DNA from: Bacteroidota bacterium
GTDB taxonomy: Bacteria; Bacteroidota; Rhodothermia; Rhodothermales; Rubricoccaceae
Length of the DNA stretch: 22,598 bases
Direction of reading: 5' to 3'
NCBI GenBank assembly: GCA_022564455.1
Contig: JADFLK010000002.1
Coordinates: 1 to 22,598, forward strand
Part shown: positions 15,926-22,598 of the stretch, piece by piece
Layout of the letters: every line of letters starts with the position of its first letter
Numbering within the stretch: the stretch's first letter is position 1
Program-made: the position numbers and the translations under genes
Notes under the pieces: generated by a model
Database searches by the model: none
Seen by the model: only the letters and a program-made list of their open reading frames with translations
Told to the model about the DNA's origin: nothing

Positions 15926-16858
15926 GTGCTTCGCGAATACGGCCCCAAAATCACGCGCAACGACGCCTCGGTGCTTACTACCGGCACGTTCGACGGCGTC
16001 CACCTGGGGCATCAGGCCATCTTGCGGTATCTCGTGGAGCGCGCGGAGGCCGTTGGAGGCAAGGCTACCGTGATCACGTTCGATCCACACCCGCGCGAGG
16101 TGCTTGGGGCGAGCCACGTCCCCATTCTCACTACACTGGATGAGCGCGCGGACGCGTTACAATCGTACGGCGTGGAGCGCTTCGTGGTGCTGCCGTTCAC
16201 TCGCGCTCTCTCCATGCTGGAGCCCGAAGCCTACGTGGCCGACGTGCTGCTCGGAACGGTGGGCATGCAGGAGATCGTCATCGGCTACGACCACCGCTTC
16301 GGCCGCAACCGCAGCGGCGGCCGGACGACGCTGGAGGCGCTCGGTAAAGAGCACGGGTTCTCGGTGGATGTCATCCCCGAGCAGATTGTAACCGGCGTAA
16401 CGGTTTCGTCGACGCAGATAAGGAAGGCCCTGCTGGATGAGGGGAATGTGCAACGGGCTGCTATGCTGCTGGGCCGCCCGTACAGCCTCGCGGGCACCGT
16501 CGTCATGGGCAACCAGCGCGGACGGCAGATCGGATTTCCGACCGCCAACCTTCGCGCCGAGCATCGGCACAAGCTCATCCCGCACCCCGGCGTGTATGCG
16601 GTGCGTGCGGACACCACGGCAGGCCCGTTCGACGGCATGATGAACATCGGCCGCCGCCCAACGTTTGAAACGGACGGAAGCGTGCAGGCCGAAGTCCATC
16701 TGTTTGGTTTTGAAGGTGATCTATACGGTACGCTACTCCGTGTTCACTTCGTGGAGCGCCTCCGAGACGAGCGCAAGTTTGATGGTGAAGAGACGCTCGT
16801 AGCGCAGCTTCATGAAGACCGGAAGCAGGCGGAACGTGCGCTTGGCAACGTAATTTGA
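15926..16858 (+). CDS. ribF: Bifunctional riboflavin kinase / FAD synthetase
   Basis: RibF phosphorylates riboflavin to FMN and adenylates FMN to FAD. The 310-residue length is typical for the bifunctional enzyme. The N-terminal nucleotidyltransferase domain shows GTFDGVHLGH (20-29) and VIGYDHRFGRNRSGG, with VSSTQIRKAL at its end. The C-terminal riboflavin kinase domain begins GTVVMGNQRGRQIGFPTANL and contains GVYAVRA, MNIGRRPTF and VEVHLF-like segments (here AEVHLFGFEGDLYG). The start is GTG at 15926; no Shine-Dalgarno sequence is visible. It follows truB after 169 bases filled by an inverted-repeat element, so co-transcription may be altered there. It supplies the FAD cofactor used by enzymes such as NadB. 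Confidence 0.96.
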   Translation: MLREYGPKITRNDASVLTTGTFDGVHLGHQAILRYLVERAEAVGGKATVITFDPHPREVLGASHVPILTTLDERADALQSYGVERFVVLPFTRALSMLEPEAYVADVLLGTVGMQEIVIGYDHRFGRNRSGGRTTLEALGKEHGFSVDVIPEQIVTGVTVSSTQIRKALLDEGNVQRAAMLLGRPYSLAGTVVMGNQRGRQIGFPTANLRAEHRHKLIPHPGVYAVRADTTAGPFDGMMNIGRRPTFETDGSVQAEVHLFGFEGDLYGTLLRVHFVERLRDERKFDGEETLVAQLHEDRKQAERALGNVI

Positions 16859-16873
16859 ACGGTTGTTGATTGG

Positions 16874-16949
16874 CAGCCTGCCCTGCATTGCGGGGATTCG
16901 CGCCGTTCATGATTTGAGAGACATTCCTTTCGCGGCTCGCCGCAGGCTG
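16874..16949 (+). repeat. Nested hairpins downstream of ribF
   Basis: CAGCCTGC (16874-16881) pairs with GCAGGCTG (16942-16949). Alternatively, CCCTGC (16881-16886) pairs with GCGGGG (16890-16895) around ATT. A further small hairpin GCGGC-TC-GCCGC lies at 16932-16943. There is no strong T-run, so none is a good terminator. A similar GC hairpin ending GCGGGGAT recurs before pnp. Confidence 0.4.
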
Positions 16950-16969
16950 TCCTCTTCTTTAGCATCCCT

Positions 16970-17056
16970 GAAGTCTGTTGAAATAGTCATCTCGCAACGC
17001 TGAGATCGGTCGAGATTCACTCACCTCGGCGACAGAGCGCTACTTCAACAGACTTC
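16970..17056. repeat. 87-bp element with 17-bp terminal inverted repeats upstream of rpsO
   Basis: GAAGTCTGTTGAAATAG (16970-16986) and CTACTTCAACAGACTTC (17040-17056) are inverted repeats with 16 of 17 positions matching. The 53-base interior holds lesser complementary words, such as ATCTCG with CGAGAT. There is no coding potential. It ends 33 bases before the rpsO ATG, so it sits in the S15 leader. Two readings are possible: a MITE-like dispersed element, or a leader structure involved in S15 autoregulation. The long regular terminal stem favours the first. Confidence 0.65.
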
Positions 17057-17089
17057 TACCGCATCTAAAGCAGAGACACCCCACATGAC

Positions 17090-17356
17090 ATGATTACGAC
17101 TGCACAGAAGCAGGAACTTGTCTCCACGCATGGGGGCAACGACAAGGACACCGGCAAGCCTGAGGTTCAGATTGCCCTTTTCACGGCTCGCATCAGCGAC
17201 CTCACCGGCCACCTCAAGACCCACTCGAAGGACCACGCTTCCCGGCGCGGCCTTCTGCTGATGGTCGGCAAGCGCCGGCGCCTTCTCAACTACCTGATGG
17301 CCACCGACATCGAGCGGTACCGTGCCATCATCAAGGAGCTTGGCATTCGCAAGTAA
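17090..17356 (+). CDS. rpsO: 30S ribosomal protein S15
   Basis: S15 is a small primary 16S rRNA-binding protein of the 30S platform and also forms an intersubunit bridge. The 88-residue length is typical. It shows the characteristic [54 protein letters not shown] with the HxxDHxSRRGL rRNA-binding region. The start ATG at 17090 follows a possible 2-codon minicistron (ATG ACA TGA at 17085-17093) and has no Shine-Dalgarno sequence. As in many bacteria it directly precedes pnp; a terminator hairpin separates them. S15 often represses its own translation through leader RNA, and the upstream inverted repeat could be involved, but this is not shown. Confidence 0.97.
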   Translation: MITTAQKQELVSTHGGNDKDTGKPEVQIALFTARISDLTGHLKTHSKDHASRRGLLLMVGKRRRLLNYLMATDIERYRAIIKELGIRK

Positions 17357-17364
17357 TGCCTTCC

Positions 17365-17399
17365 CGGCGGCCTATTCGTATAGAAGGGCCGCTGTTTTT
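17365..17399 (+). terminator. Intrinsic terminator after rpsO
   Basis: CGGCGGCC (17365-17372) pairs with GGCCGCTG (17387-17394), all Watson-Crick except one G-U pair, with inner pairing CTAT/ATAG around TCGT, followed by five T (17395-17399). It starts 8 bases after the rpsO stop. An equivalent rpsO terminator lies before pnp in E. coli, so partial termination with readthrough into pnp is likely. Confidence 0.8.
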
Positions 17400-17620
17400 G
17401 TTCTGAGCCGCATGAGCGGTTCGTAAACCCGCGTCGCTCTGCATCGCGACACCTACTTCCACGGTTCGGCAGTCAGTTGCCTGCGGTTCGCCCGATTTCG
17501 ACGACTCGATCTGTCGGCCCGCAGCAAACTGATTCCCGGCCAGACGCCCCGCAGTAATGCGGGGATGCCGTGGTGAGGTCAAGCAAGTATGGGCGCGCAT
17601 TCATCAACCCAAACAACCCC
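17400..17620 (+). other. pnp leader region with a GC-rich tetraloop hairpin
   Basis: This roughly 220-base stretch has no gene I can support. CCCCGCA (17547-17553) and TGCGGGG (17558-17564) form a perfect 7-bp hairpin with a GTAA loop (GNRA type). It resembles the hairpin at 16881-16895 upstream of rpsO. In other bacteria the rpsO-pnp leader holds RNase-cleaved structures that mediate PNPase autocontrol; this one may do so, but that is inference. Confidence 0.4.
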
Positions 17621-19891
17621 ATGAACGCAATAACGCATTCCATAGAGGTAGCCGGCAAAACGCTGCACCTCGAAACAGGCAGGCTTGCCAAGCAGGCGCA
17701 CGGTTCTGTCGTGATTCGCCTCGGCGACACCATGGTGCTTAGCACTGCCGTCATCTCTCCGGATGTCCGTGAGGGACAGAATTTTTTCCCGCTTACGGTT
17801 GACTACCGCGAGCGCTATTCCGCTGCGGGTTCCTTCCCGGGCGGCTTTATGAAGCGCGAAGCACGGCCAACGGACAAAGAGGTGCTCACCTCGCGTCTGA
17901 TCGATCGCACGCTACGCCCGCTTTTCCCCGACGGCTTCCGTAACGAAGTCCAGGTTCTCAACTTCCTCCTTTCCGCAGATATTGAAATTGACGCCGACGG
18001 CATCGCCGGTGTTGGTTCCAGTGCTGCTTTGATGCTCTCAGGCGGCCCGTTCGCCGGCCCTACGGCGCACGTCCGTGTGGGCCGCGTGGATGGCGAGTTC
18101 ATCCTCTACCCGACGAAGGAAGAGCGCGCCGAGAGCGACTTCGACCTTCTGGTAGCCGGCAAGGCTGACTCCATCGTAATGGTGGAAGGCGAGATGCTCG
18201 AGGTTTCGGAGGCCGACATGGTCGCCGCCCTTGAGTTCGCCCACACGCACATCAAGACGATCTGCGCCGGTCTTCTTGAGTTGAAGGCCAAGTACGAAGC
18301 CGAGCGCGGCGCCATCACACCGATGGAGTACACGACAGTGGCACCCGACGCGGGCCTCGTGGCTTCGATAAAGGAAAAGGTGGGCGGCGAAATTGAAGAG
18401 CACCTCCGCGCGCCATACGCCAAGGAGAGCTTCTATACCGGCATCAAGGCCATCCGCAACAAAATGATTGCGGAGGTTTTCGGTGAAGGCGACGACGCCA
18501 TCGATGCCGACGCCGATGGCTTCGGCGTGGGCGACTACAAGAGCGCCTACTCGAACGCCGAGAGCGAGGTCATGCGCGACATGATCCTCAACGAAGGCCG
18601 CCGCCTCGACGGCCGCGCCACCGACGAAGTGCGCGACATCTGGAGCGAGGTGGGTTACCTGCCGCGCGTCCACGGCTCGGCCATCTTTACGCGTGGAGAA
18701 ACCCAGGCGCTCGTGCAGGTTACGCTCGGCACCAGCCGAAACGCACAGGCCGTCGACCAGGTCTTCGACCAGGAAGACAAGCGCTTCTATCTGCACTACA
18801 ACTTCCCGCCGTTCTCCGTGGGCGAGGCGCGCTTCATGCGTGGTCCCGGCCGCCGCGAGATCGGGCACGGCTACCTGGCCGAGCGCGCTCTCAAGCCGAT
18901 GCTGCCGGACGAGGCAGAGTTCCCCTACACCATCCGTCTGATTTCGGACATTCTAGAGTCGAACGGCTCCTCGTCGATGGCTTCCGTCTGTGGCGGTTCG
19001 CTGGCGCTGATGGATGCGGGCGTGCCCCTCAAGAAGCCGGTATCCGGCATCGCGATGGGGCTCATCGACGGTGGTGAGAAGATCGTCATCCTGAGCGACA
19101 TCCTCGGCACCGAGGACCATCTCGGCGACATGGACTTCAAGGTCTGTGGCACCCGCGACGGCATCACGGCCTGCCAGATGGATATCAAGATCGACGGCCT
19201 CACGAGTGAGACGATGGCGAAGGCGCTTGACCAGGCGCGTGTGGGCCGCCATCACATCCTCGACGAGATGGCCAAGACGCTGGAAGCGCCGCGTCCGGAG
19301 CTCGCTCCGACAGCTCCGCGCCTCATCCAGATCATCATCGATACGGAGTTCATCGGCGCCATCATCGGGCCCGGCGGCAAGATCATCAAGGGCATCCAGG
19401 CCGAAACGGGCGCCCAGATCGACATCGACGAGCGGGACGGCAAGGGCTATGTTACCATCGCCTCGGTCGACATGGAATCTGCCAACAAGGCCATCGAATA
19501 CATCAAGGGCATCGTGGCGCAGCCGGAGATCGGCGAGGAGTACGAGGGCACGGTCAAGAACATGCTCCCGTTCGGCGCGATCCTCGAGATCATGCCGGGC
19601 AAGGAGGCCATGCTCCACGTCTCCGAGATGGCCCACGGCTTTGTCGAGAACCCGGACGACCACATGCAGGTGGGCGACAAATTGAAGGTGCAGCTCATTG
19701 AGGTGCGCAACGACGGTAAGCTCCGCGTGAGCCTCAAGCCATTCCTCCCAGAGCCGACCGAAGAGGAAAAAGAGGAGGCGCGCCGCAAGCGCGAAGAGCA
19801 CAAGGCTCGGGGCGGCAATCGCCGTTACGACGACCGACGTGGTGGCCGGCGCGACGGCGGAGGACGCGGGCGCGGCGACCGGAGACGGTAA
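17621..19891 (+). CDS. pnp: Polyribonucleotide nucleotidyltransferase (PNPase)
   Basis: PNPase degrades RNA 3' to 5' by phosphorolysis as a trimer, and can add tails in reverse. Starting at ATG 17621 it has 756 residues; the frame is open back to 17570, but that stretch is leader-like. It has two RNase PH domains (about 10-230 and 320-560, with FFPLTVDYRERYSAAGSFPG and the second-core GDMDFKVCGTRDG). D505 and D521 are the probable metal-binding catalytic aspartates. A KH domain follows with GPGGK (583-587), then an S1 domain (about 645-715, GEEYEGTVKNMLPFGAILEI), then a charged Glu/Lys segment and an Arg/Gly-rich tail ending RRDGGGRGRGDRRR. RGG-like tails usually assist RNA binding. A strong terminator follows. 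Confidence 0.98.
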   Translation: MNAITHSIEVAGKTLHLETGRLAKQAHGSVVIRLGDTMVLSTAVISPDVREGQNFFPLTVDYRERYSAAGSFPGGFMKREARPTDKEVLTSRLIDRTLRPLFPDGFRNEVQVLNFLLSADIEIDADGIAGVGSSAALMLSGGPFAGPTAHVRVGRVDGEFILYPTKEERAESDFDLLVAGKADSIVMVEGEMLEVSEADMVAALEFAHTHIKTICAGLLELKAKYEAERGAITPMEYTTVAPDAGLVASIKEKVGGEIEEHLRAPYAKESFYTGIKAIRNKMIAEVFGEGDDAIDADADGFGVGDYKSAYSNAESEVMRDMILNEGRRLDGRATDEVRDIWSEVGYLPRVHGSAIFTRGETQALVQVTLGTSRNAQAVDQVFDQEDKRFYLHYNFPPFSVGEARFMRGPGRREIGHGYLAERALKPMLPDEAEFPYTIRLISDILESNGSSSMASVCGGSLALMDAGVPLKKPVSGIAMGLIDGGEKIVILSDILGTEDHLGDMDFKVCGTRDGITACQMDIKIDGLTSETMAKALDQARVGRHHILDEMAKTLEAPRPELAPTAPRLIQIIIDTEFIGAIIGPGGKIIKGIQAETGAQIDIDERDGKGYVTIASVDMESANKAIEYIKGIVAQPEIGEEYEGTVKNMLPFGAILEIMPGKEAMLHVSEMAHGFVENPDDHMQVGDKLKVQLIEVRNDGKLRVSLKPFLPEPTEEEKEEARRKREEHKARGGNRRYDDRRGGRRDGGGRGRGDRRR

Positions 19892-19901
19892 AGTTCGTGG
19901 C

Positions 19902-19929
19902 GTAGGGGCACGGCATACCGTGCCCCTAC
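19902..19929. repeat. Perfect 28-base palindrome just after pnp
   Basis: GTAGGGGCACGG (19902-19913) and CCGTGCCCCTAC (19918-19929) are exact inverted copies around CATA. A 24-of-28-match degenerate copy lies in inverted orientation at 20837-20864. It starts 11 bases after the pnp stop and before the true terminator, and has no T-run. It looks like a dispersed palindromic intergenic repeat; I recall similar GC palindromes from other genomes, but family membership is not verified. Confidence 0.8.
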
Positions 19930-19942
19930 CGTACTAAAATGA

Positions 19943-19985
19943 AGAAAGCCCCGGCTTCCGTCACGGAGGCCGGGGCTTTCTGTTT
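19943..19985. terminator. Strong bidirectional intrinsic terminator between pnp and the minus-strand gene
   Basis: An 18-pair stem (19943-19960 with 19964-19981, one U-G pair) closes on a TCA loop. The stem ends in AAAG/CTTT and is followed by TGTTT on the plus strand. On the minus strand the T-rich flank (CTTCATTTTAG) also suits termination. It lies between the convergent pnp and the gene at 20059-20748, so it can serve both. Confidence 0.85.
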
Positions 19986-20058
19986 AATGCAATCGTGACC
20001 CCGAGTCGATATGCGTCGACCATTTATCGAAATGGTGATTGGAGATTAATCACGTCGG

Positions 20059-20748
20059 TCAGAAGCGATCGGGTAGTAGGTCAGTAAAGTCGATTTGAAG
20101 TTCAAGTCTTTCGTGGGGGAAACGAGGATAACCGGAGGTGTGCAAGACCAGGGCGTGAGTGATGCGATCTCCTTTTTTAGCGTAGGCAGATCCTCGAATG
20201 CGCCCTGAATATTCGCGCGTAGCGCCCCACCACTCAGCGTCATCGTCCGTCTGCTCTCTATCACCTACAGCGTAGGAACTGTATGTGCGTTCCAGATCGG
20301 CCGTCAACCGGCGGAAATCCTCCCCCGATAGTTCAGTCAAGGCACCACGTTCCATGTCTATCTCGAAGTGGAGCGCACGACTACCAAACACCTTTGCATA
20401 GAGCCGCTCTCCTCTTCGATAGCGGAATTCGACTTCGCCAGACCGATAGGTTCGCCCGGCGCTTTGCGATCCCAAATGTTGCAGAGATTGTTTCACCAGA
20501 TCATACCTGAACAGCTCGGCGCCATGGTAGCCGTAGATCGGGATGCCACCGTCAGGGAACGCACAGATGCCAACTGCCGGGCGATAGTATCCAACGAACA
20601 TCAGAATGTAGGCTGCGCGCCCATCTTCGCTCAGGGCCACAGCGCTCTCCGCGGTAAGAACTGGCGATTGGGTATGACACAGTGAGCTTCGTCTGAACGT
20701 CCAAAGGCCAGCTAGAGCGACAAGGATGGCTACAATTGCGACTCGCAC
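20059..20748 (-). CDS. Hypothetical secreted or membrane-anchored protein
   Basis: This 229-residue product is not recognised. It opens RVAIVAILVALAGLWTF, a short hydrophobic signal or anchor segment (about residues 2-18), so the remainder is probably periplasmic or outside the membrane. The body is mixed: GYYRPAVGICAFPDGGIPIYGYHG, basic RYRRGERLYAKVFG, and an acidic EQTDDDAEWWG loop followed by TREYSGRIRG. No catalytic motif, cysteine pair or repeat is evident. GTG at 20748 is the first start; there is no Shine-Dalgarno sequence. It is the third minus-strand gene, 112 bases after the YbjQ-family gene, with a degenerate palindrome between them. Codon use looks normal, so it is probably a real gene though of narrow distribution. 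Confidence 0.65.
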   Translation of the reverse strand: MRVAIVAILVALAGLWTFRRSSLCHTQSPVLTAESAVALSEDGRAAYILMFVGYYRPAVGICAFPDGGIPIYGYHGAELFRYDLVKQSLQHLGSQSAGRTYRSGEVEFRYRRGERLYAKVFGSRALHFEIDMERGALTELSGEDFRRLTADLERTYSSYAVGDREQTDDDAEWWGATREYSGRIRGSAYAKKGDRITHALVLHTSGYPRFPHERLELQIDFTDLLPDRF

Positions 20749-20836
20749 GGTGTTGAAGGCGTTGAATGAGGAAGCCCGATGACGCAGTTGTAGAATTGGG
20801 CAGGGCGGGGCGAAGGTTAACCAGGTCTAGAAATGT

Positions 20837-20864
20837 GTAGATGCACGATATGCCGTGTCCCTAC
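20837..20864. repeat. Degenerate second copy of the palindromic repeat, overlapping a stop codon
   Basis: The 28 bases begin GTAGATGCACG and end CCGTGTCCCTAC, matching the reverse complement of the palindrome at 19902-19929 at 24 of 28 positions. Its right end (CTA, 20861-20863) is the TAG stop codon of the minus-strand YbjQ-family gene, so the element or its insertion seems to provide the stop. Confidence 0.7.
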
Positions 20865-21190
20865 TCAAGCCTGACCGCCGTGCCGTAGGCCAGCATTTCC
20901 GCCATACCCTGCATCACCATGCTCGTGGTGAAACGGACGTTGATGACGGCGTCGGCGCCTAGGTCAGCTGCATCTTCCTTCATGCGATCCAACGCCTCAT
21001 CGCGAGCCTCCGACAGCATTTCCGTGTAGCCGCGGATCTCTCCGCCGACGAGTGTCTTCAGTCCGGCCATAATATCCCGGCCAACGTGTTTGGCGCGGAC
21101 GGTATTGCCGCAGACGACGTCAATGTGCTCCTTGATGGTTTCGCCGGGGATGTGATCGGCGGAGGTGACGGGGATGAAGGAGGTAACCAT
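20861..21190 (-). CDS. YbjQ / UPF0145 family protein
   Basis: A 109-residue protein matching the YbjQ (UPF0145) family, a small fold that assembles into pentamers; earlier annotations call it a heavy-metal-binding domain, but the function is unclear. The family pattern includes an N-terminal TSFIPVTSADHIPGETIKEHIDVVCGNTV, a central GLKTLVGGEIRGYTEMLSEARDEALDRMKEDAADLGADAVINVRFTTS block, and the C-terminal strand AEMLAYGTAVRLE. It begins 36 bases after the alcohol dehydrogenase gene on the same strand, so the two probably form an operon. Its TAG stop falls in a palindromic repeat, meaning the original C-terminus may have differed slightly. No Shine-Dalgarno sequence precedes the ATG. Confidence 0.9.
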   Translation of the reverse strand: MVTSFIPVTSADHIPGETIKEHIDVVCGNTVRAKHVGRDIMAGLKTLVGGEIRGYTEMLSEARDEALDRMKEDAADLGADAVINVRFTTSMVMQGMAEMLAYGTAVRLE

Positions 21191-21226
21191 GTGGATTCAA
21201 GGGTTGTGGGTTAGGCGGACGCACTG

Positions 21227-22273
21227 TCACCCTTTCAACGAGGCCATGTCGATCACGAAGCGGAATTTCACGTCGCTGCGGAGCATCCGCTCGTAGGCCT
21301 CGTTGATCTGCTGCATCTTGATGAGCTCGATGTCGCAGGTGATGTTGTGCTCGCCGCAGAAGTCGAGCATCTCCTGCGTTTCGGGCAGCCCGCCAATGAG
21401 CGAGCCGGCGAGCTGGCGACGCGGCATGAGCAGGCTGAAAATGCTGACGGGCTGCGGGGCGGGTGGCACGCCTACCACGACCATCGTGCCGTCGAGCTTG
21501 AGCAGGCCTAGATAGGCGTTGAGGTCGTGGTCCGCTGAGACGGTATCGAGGATCAGGTCGAAGCTGCTGGCGTGCTCTACCATGGCATCCAAGTCTTTGG
21601 AGATCACGACTTCGTTGGCCCCGAGCCGTTTGCCATCAGCGACTTTGCTCTCCGACGTCGTGAACAGGACGGTGTGCGCCCCAAAGGCGTGGGCGAACTT
21701 CACGCCCATGTGTCCCAGCCCACCGAGCCCGACGATTCCGACCTTGCGCCCTGGGCCCGCCCCCCATTTGCGAAGCGGGGAGAAGGTCGTGATGCCGGCG
21801 CACAGCAACGGGGCCGCGCCTGCGGGGTCCAGGTTCTCCGGCACCTTGAACGTGAAGGCCTCGTCGGTGACGATCTTCTCAGAATACCCGCCGAAGGTCA
21901 TGCCTCCCGAATGCTTGTCCGGCCCGTTGTACGAGAAGACCGCCCCGTTAATGCAGAACTGCTCCAGCCCTTGCGAGCAACTCGAACACGTGCGGCAGGA
22001 ATCCACCATGCAGCCGACCGCGGCCAGGTCGCCGACGTTGAACTTTGTCACGTCCGAGCCAACACGCGTGACCCGGCCGAGTATCTCGTGCCCGGGCACG
22101 ACGGGGAAGCTGGTCATGCCCCACTCGTCGCGGGCGAAATGAAGGTCGCTGTGGCAGACGCCGCAGAAGAGGATATCGATTTCGACGTCGCCGGCCAGCG
22201 GCTCGCGCCGGTCGATCGAGAACGGGGCGAGCGGCGAGGTCGCGGATTGGGCGGCAAAGGCGTTTGTTGGCAT
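21227..22273 (-). CDS. NAD(P)-dependent zinc alcohol/aldehyde dehydrogenase (YahK/CAD-like)
   Basis: A medium-chain zinc dehydrogenase that interconverts alcohols and aldehydes; YahK-like members prefer NADPH and reduce many aldehydes. ATG at 22273 gives 348 residues, matching the family; a GTG at 22285 would add four residues. C40 in CGVCHSDLH, H62/E63 in PGHE and a Cys in LLCAGIT form the catalytic zinc site. C93, C96, C99 and C107 bind the structural zinc. The coenzyme Rossmann motif is GIVGLGGLGHMG. The family-typical EWGMTSFPVVPGHEI and KHSGGMTFGGYSEKIV segments place it with the YahK/cinnamyl-alcohol branch. It is the first gene of the minus-strand run and likely co-transcribed with the YbjQ-family gene. 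Substrate is unknown; aldehyde detoxification is a reasonable inference. Confidence 0.95.
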   Translation of the reverse strand: MPTNAFAAQSATSPLAPFSIDRREPLAGDVEIDILFCGVCHSDLHFARDEWGMTSFPVVPGHEILGRVTRVGSDVTKFNVGDLAAVGCMVDSCRTCSSCSQGLEQFCINGAVFSYNGPDKHSGGMTFGGYSEKIVTDEAFTFKVPENLDPAGAAPLLCAGITTFSPLRKWGAGPGRKVGIVGLGGLGHMGVKFAHAFGAHTVLFTTSESKVADGKRLGANEVVISKDLDAMVEHASSFDLILDTVSADHDLNAYLGLLKLDGTMVVVGVPPAPQPVSIFSLLMPRRQLAGSLIGGLPETQEMLDFCGEHNITCDIELIKMQQINEAYERMLRSDVKFRFVIDMASLKG

Positions 22274-22598
22274 CAGGGGCTCCACTCTTGGCGAATCGTG
22301 AGGATGTAGATCAGTCTTCGATAAGCAAAGTACATCTGCGCGTTGTAACCGTTGATGCCTACACGCAAATCATAATTGGTCTGCTGCGCGCCGCTCAGGA
22401 TGACAGCCTGATTGGTTTGTATGCATTACCCCAACGTAAACCGGAAAGAAGATGTCGGCTGGCTCATCCTTCCTCCGCCGCACGAATTCAACGATCAATT
22501 GGGTGTAGTTGTATGCTGATCGAGGTAGAGATGCAGAGTCGTGGGAAAGTCCCATTGCCTACCTTGGGTTTGACCAGACTCAACCGCTGCCTGTAGCA
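22274..22598. other. Terminal stretch without a supported gene
   Basis: These 325 bases upstream of the dehydrogenase contain short open frames on both strands but none with recognisable protein content. A GCTCAGGATGACAG word at 22394-22407 resembles a fragment of a common intergenic repeat (reverse complement TGTCATCCTGAGC). The dehydrogenase promoter must lie here but I cannot identify it. Confidence 0.5.

Noticed and set aside
17085..17093. Two-codon minicistron ATG ACA TGA overlapping the rpsO start
   Set aside because: Such short frames occur by chance; without conservation there is no support for a coupling role.
17570..17620. Extended pnp start at the upstream in-frame GTG 17570
   Set aside because: The added residues (VRSSKYGRAFINPNNP) have no PNPase similarity that I can see, and ATG 17621 gives a typical N-terminus.
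22370..22555. A 61-codon minus-strand open frame near the right end
   Set aside because: It has no recognisable content and its C-terminal part (CHPERRAADQL) is translated from a TGTCATCCTGAGC repeat word, a typical false protein.
1..22598. CRISPR array, tRNA or rRNA genes, transposase, phage or toxin-antitoxin genes
   Set aside because: I looked for regularly spaced repeats, cloverleaf-like genes and mobile-element proteins and found none. The Uma2-type gene alone does not make a defence system.

Overview
The window is a dense bacterial chromosome segment dominated by housekeeping translation and RNA genes. The gene content, a lipoprotein M1 peptidase with HEAT repeats, beta-barrel-like secreted proteins, and the near absence of Shine-Dalgarno sequences before clear start codons fit the Bacteroidota/Rhodothermota lineage, perhaps a Rhodothermales-type organism of moderately high GC. 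This placement is an inference from gene style; no rRNA is present to confirm it.

Left part (1-9166, all genes on +): a fold-type I aminotransferase; a broken outer-membrane-type gene (in-frame TAA); a lipoprotein M1 aminopeptidase; a second broken secreted-protein gene (in-frame TAG inside its signal peptide); prfB (RF2) without the usual programmed frameshift; a Uma2/DUF820-type nuclease-fold gene; and nadB starting 3 bases after it.

Centre (9318-19985, all +): a promoter-like element and leader hairpin, then the classic translation/RNA cluster rimP-nusA-infB-rbfA-truB-ribF-rpsO-pnp. These proteins mature the 30S subunit (RimP, RbfA, S15), control transcription elongation (NusA), start translation (IF2), modify tRNA (TruB), make FMN/FAD (RibF) and degrade RNA (PNPase). 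Spacers from infB onward carry inverted repeats: one before rbfA, a 23-bp pair between truB and ribF, a 17-bp pair before rpsO, an intrinsic terminator after rpsO, and a palindrome plus strong terminator after pnp.

Right part (20059-22273, all -): an NAD(P)-dependent zinc alcohol dehydrogenase followed 36 bases later by a YbjQ-family gene, then an unrecognised membrane-anchored or secreted protein. A degenerate copy of the pnp-distal palindrome overlaps the YbjQ stop codon. The last ~325 bases hold no gene I can support.

I see no CRISPR array, transposase, phage gene, tRNA, rRNA or obvious defence system. The observations most worth checking are the two interrupted secreted-protein genes flanking the M1 peptidase, the inverted-repeat elements in the ribosomal cluster, the duplicated palindrome, and the frameshift-free prfB.
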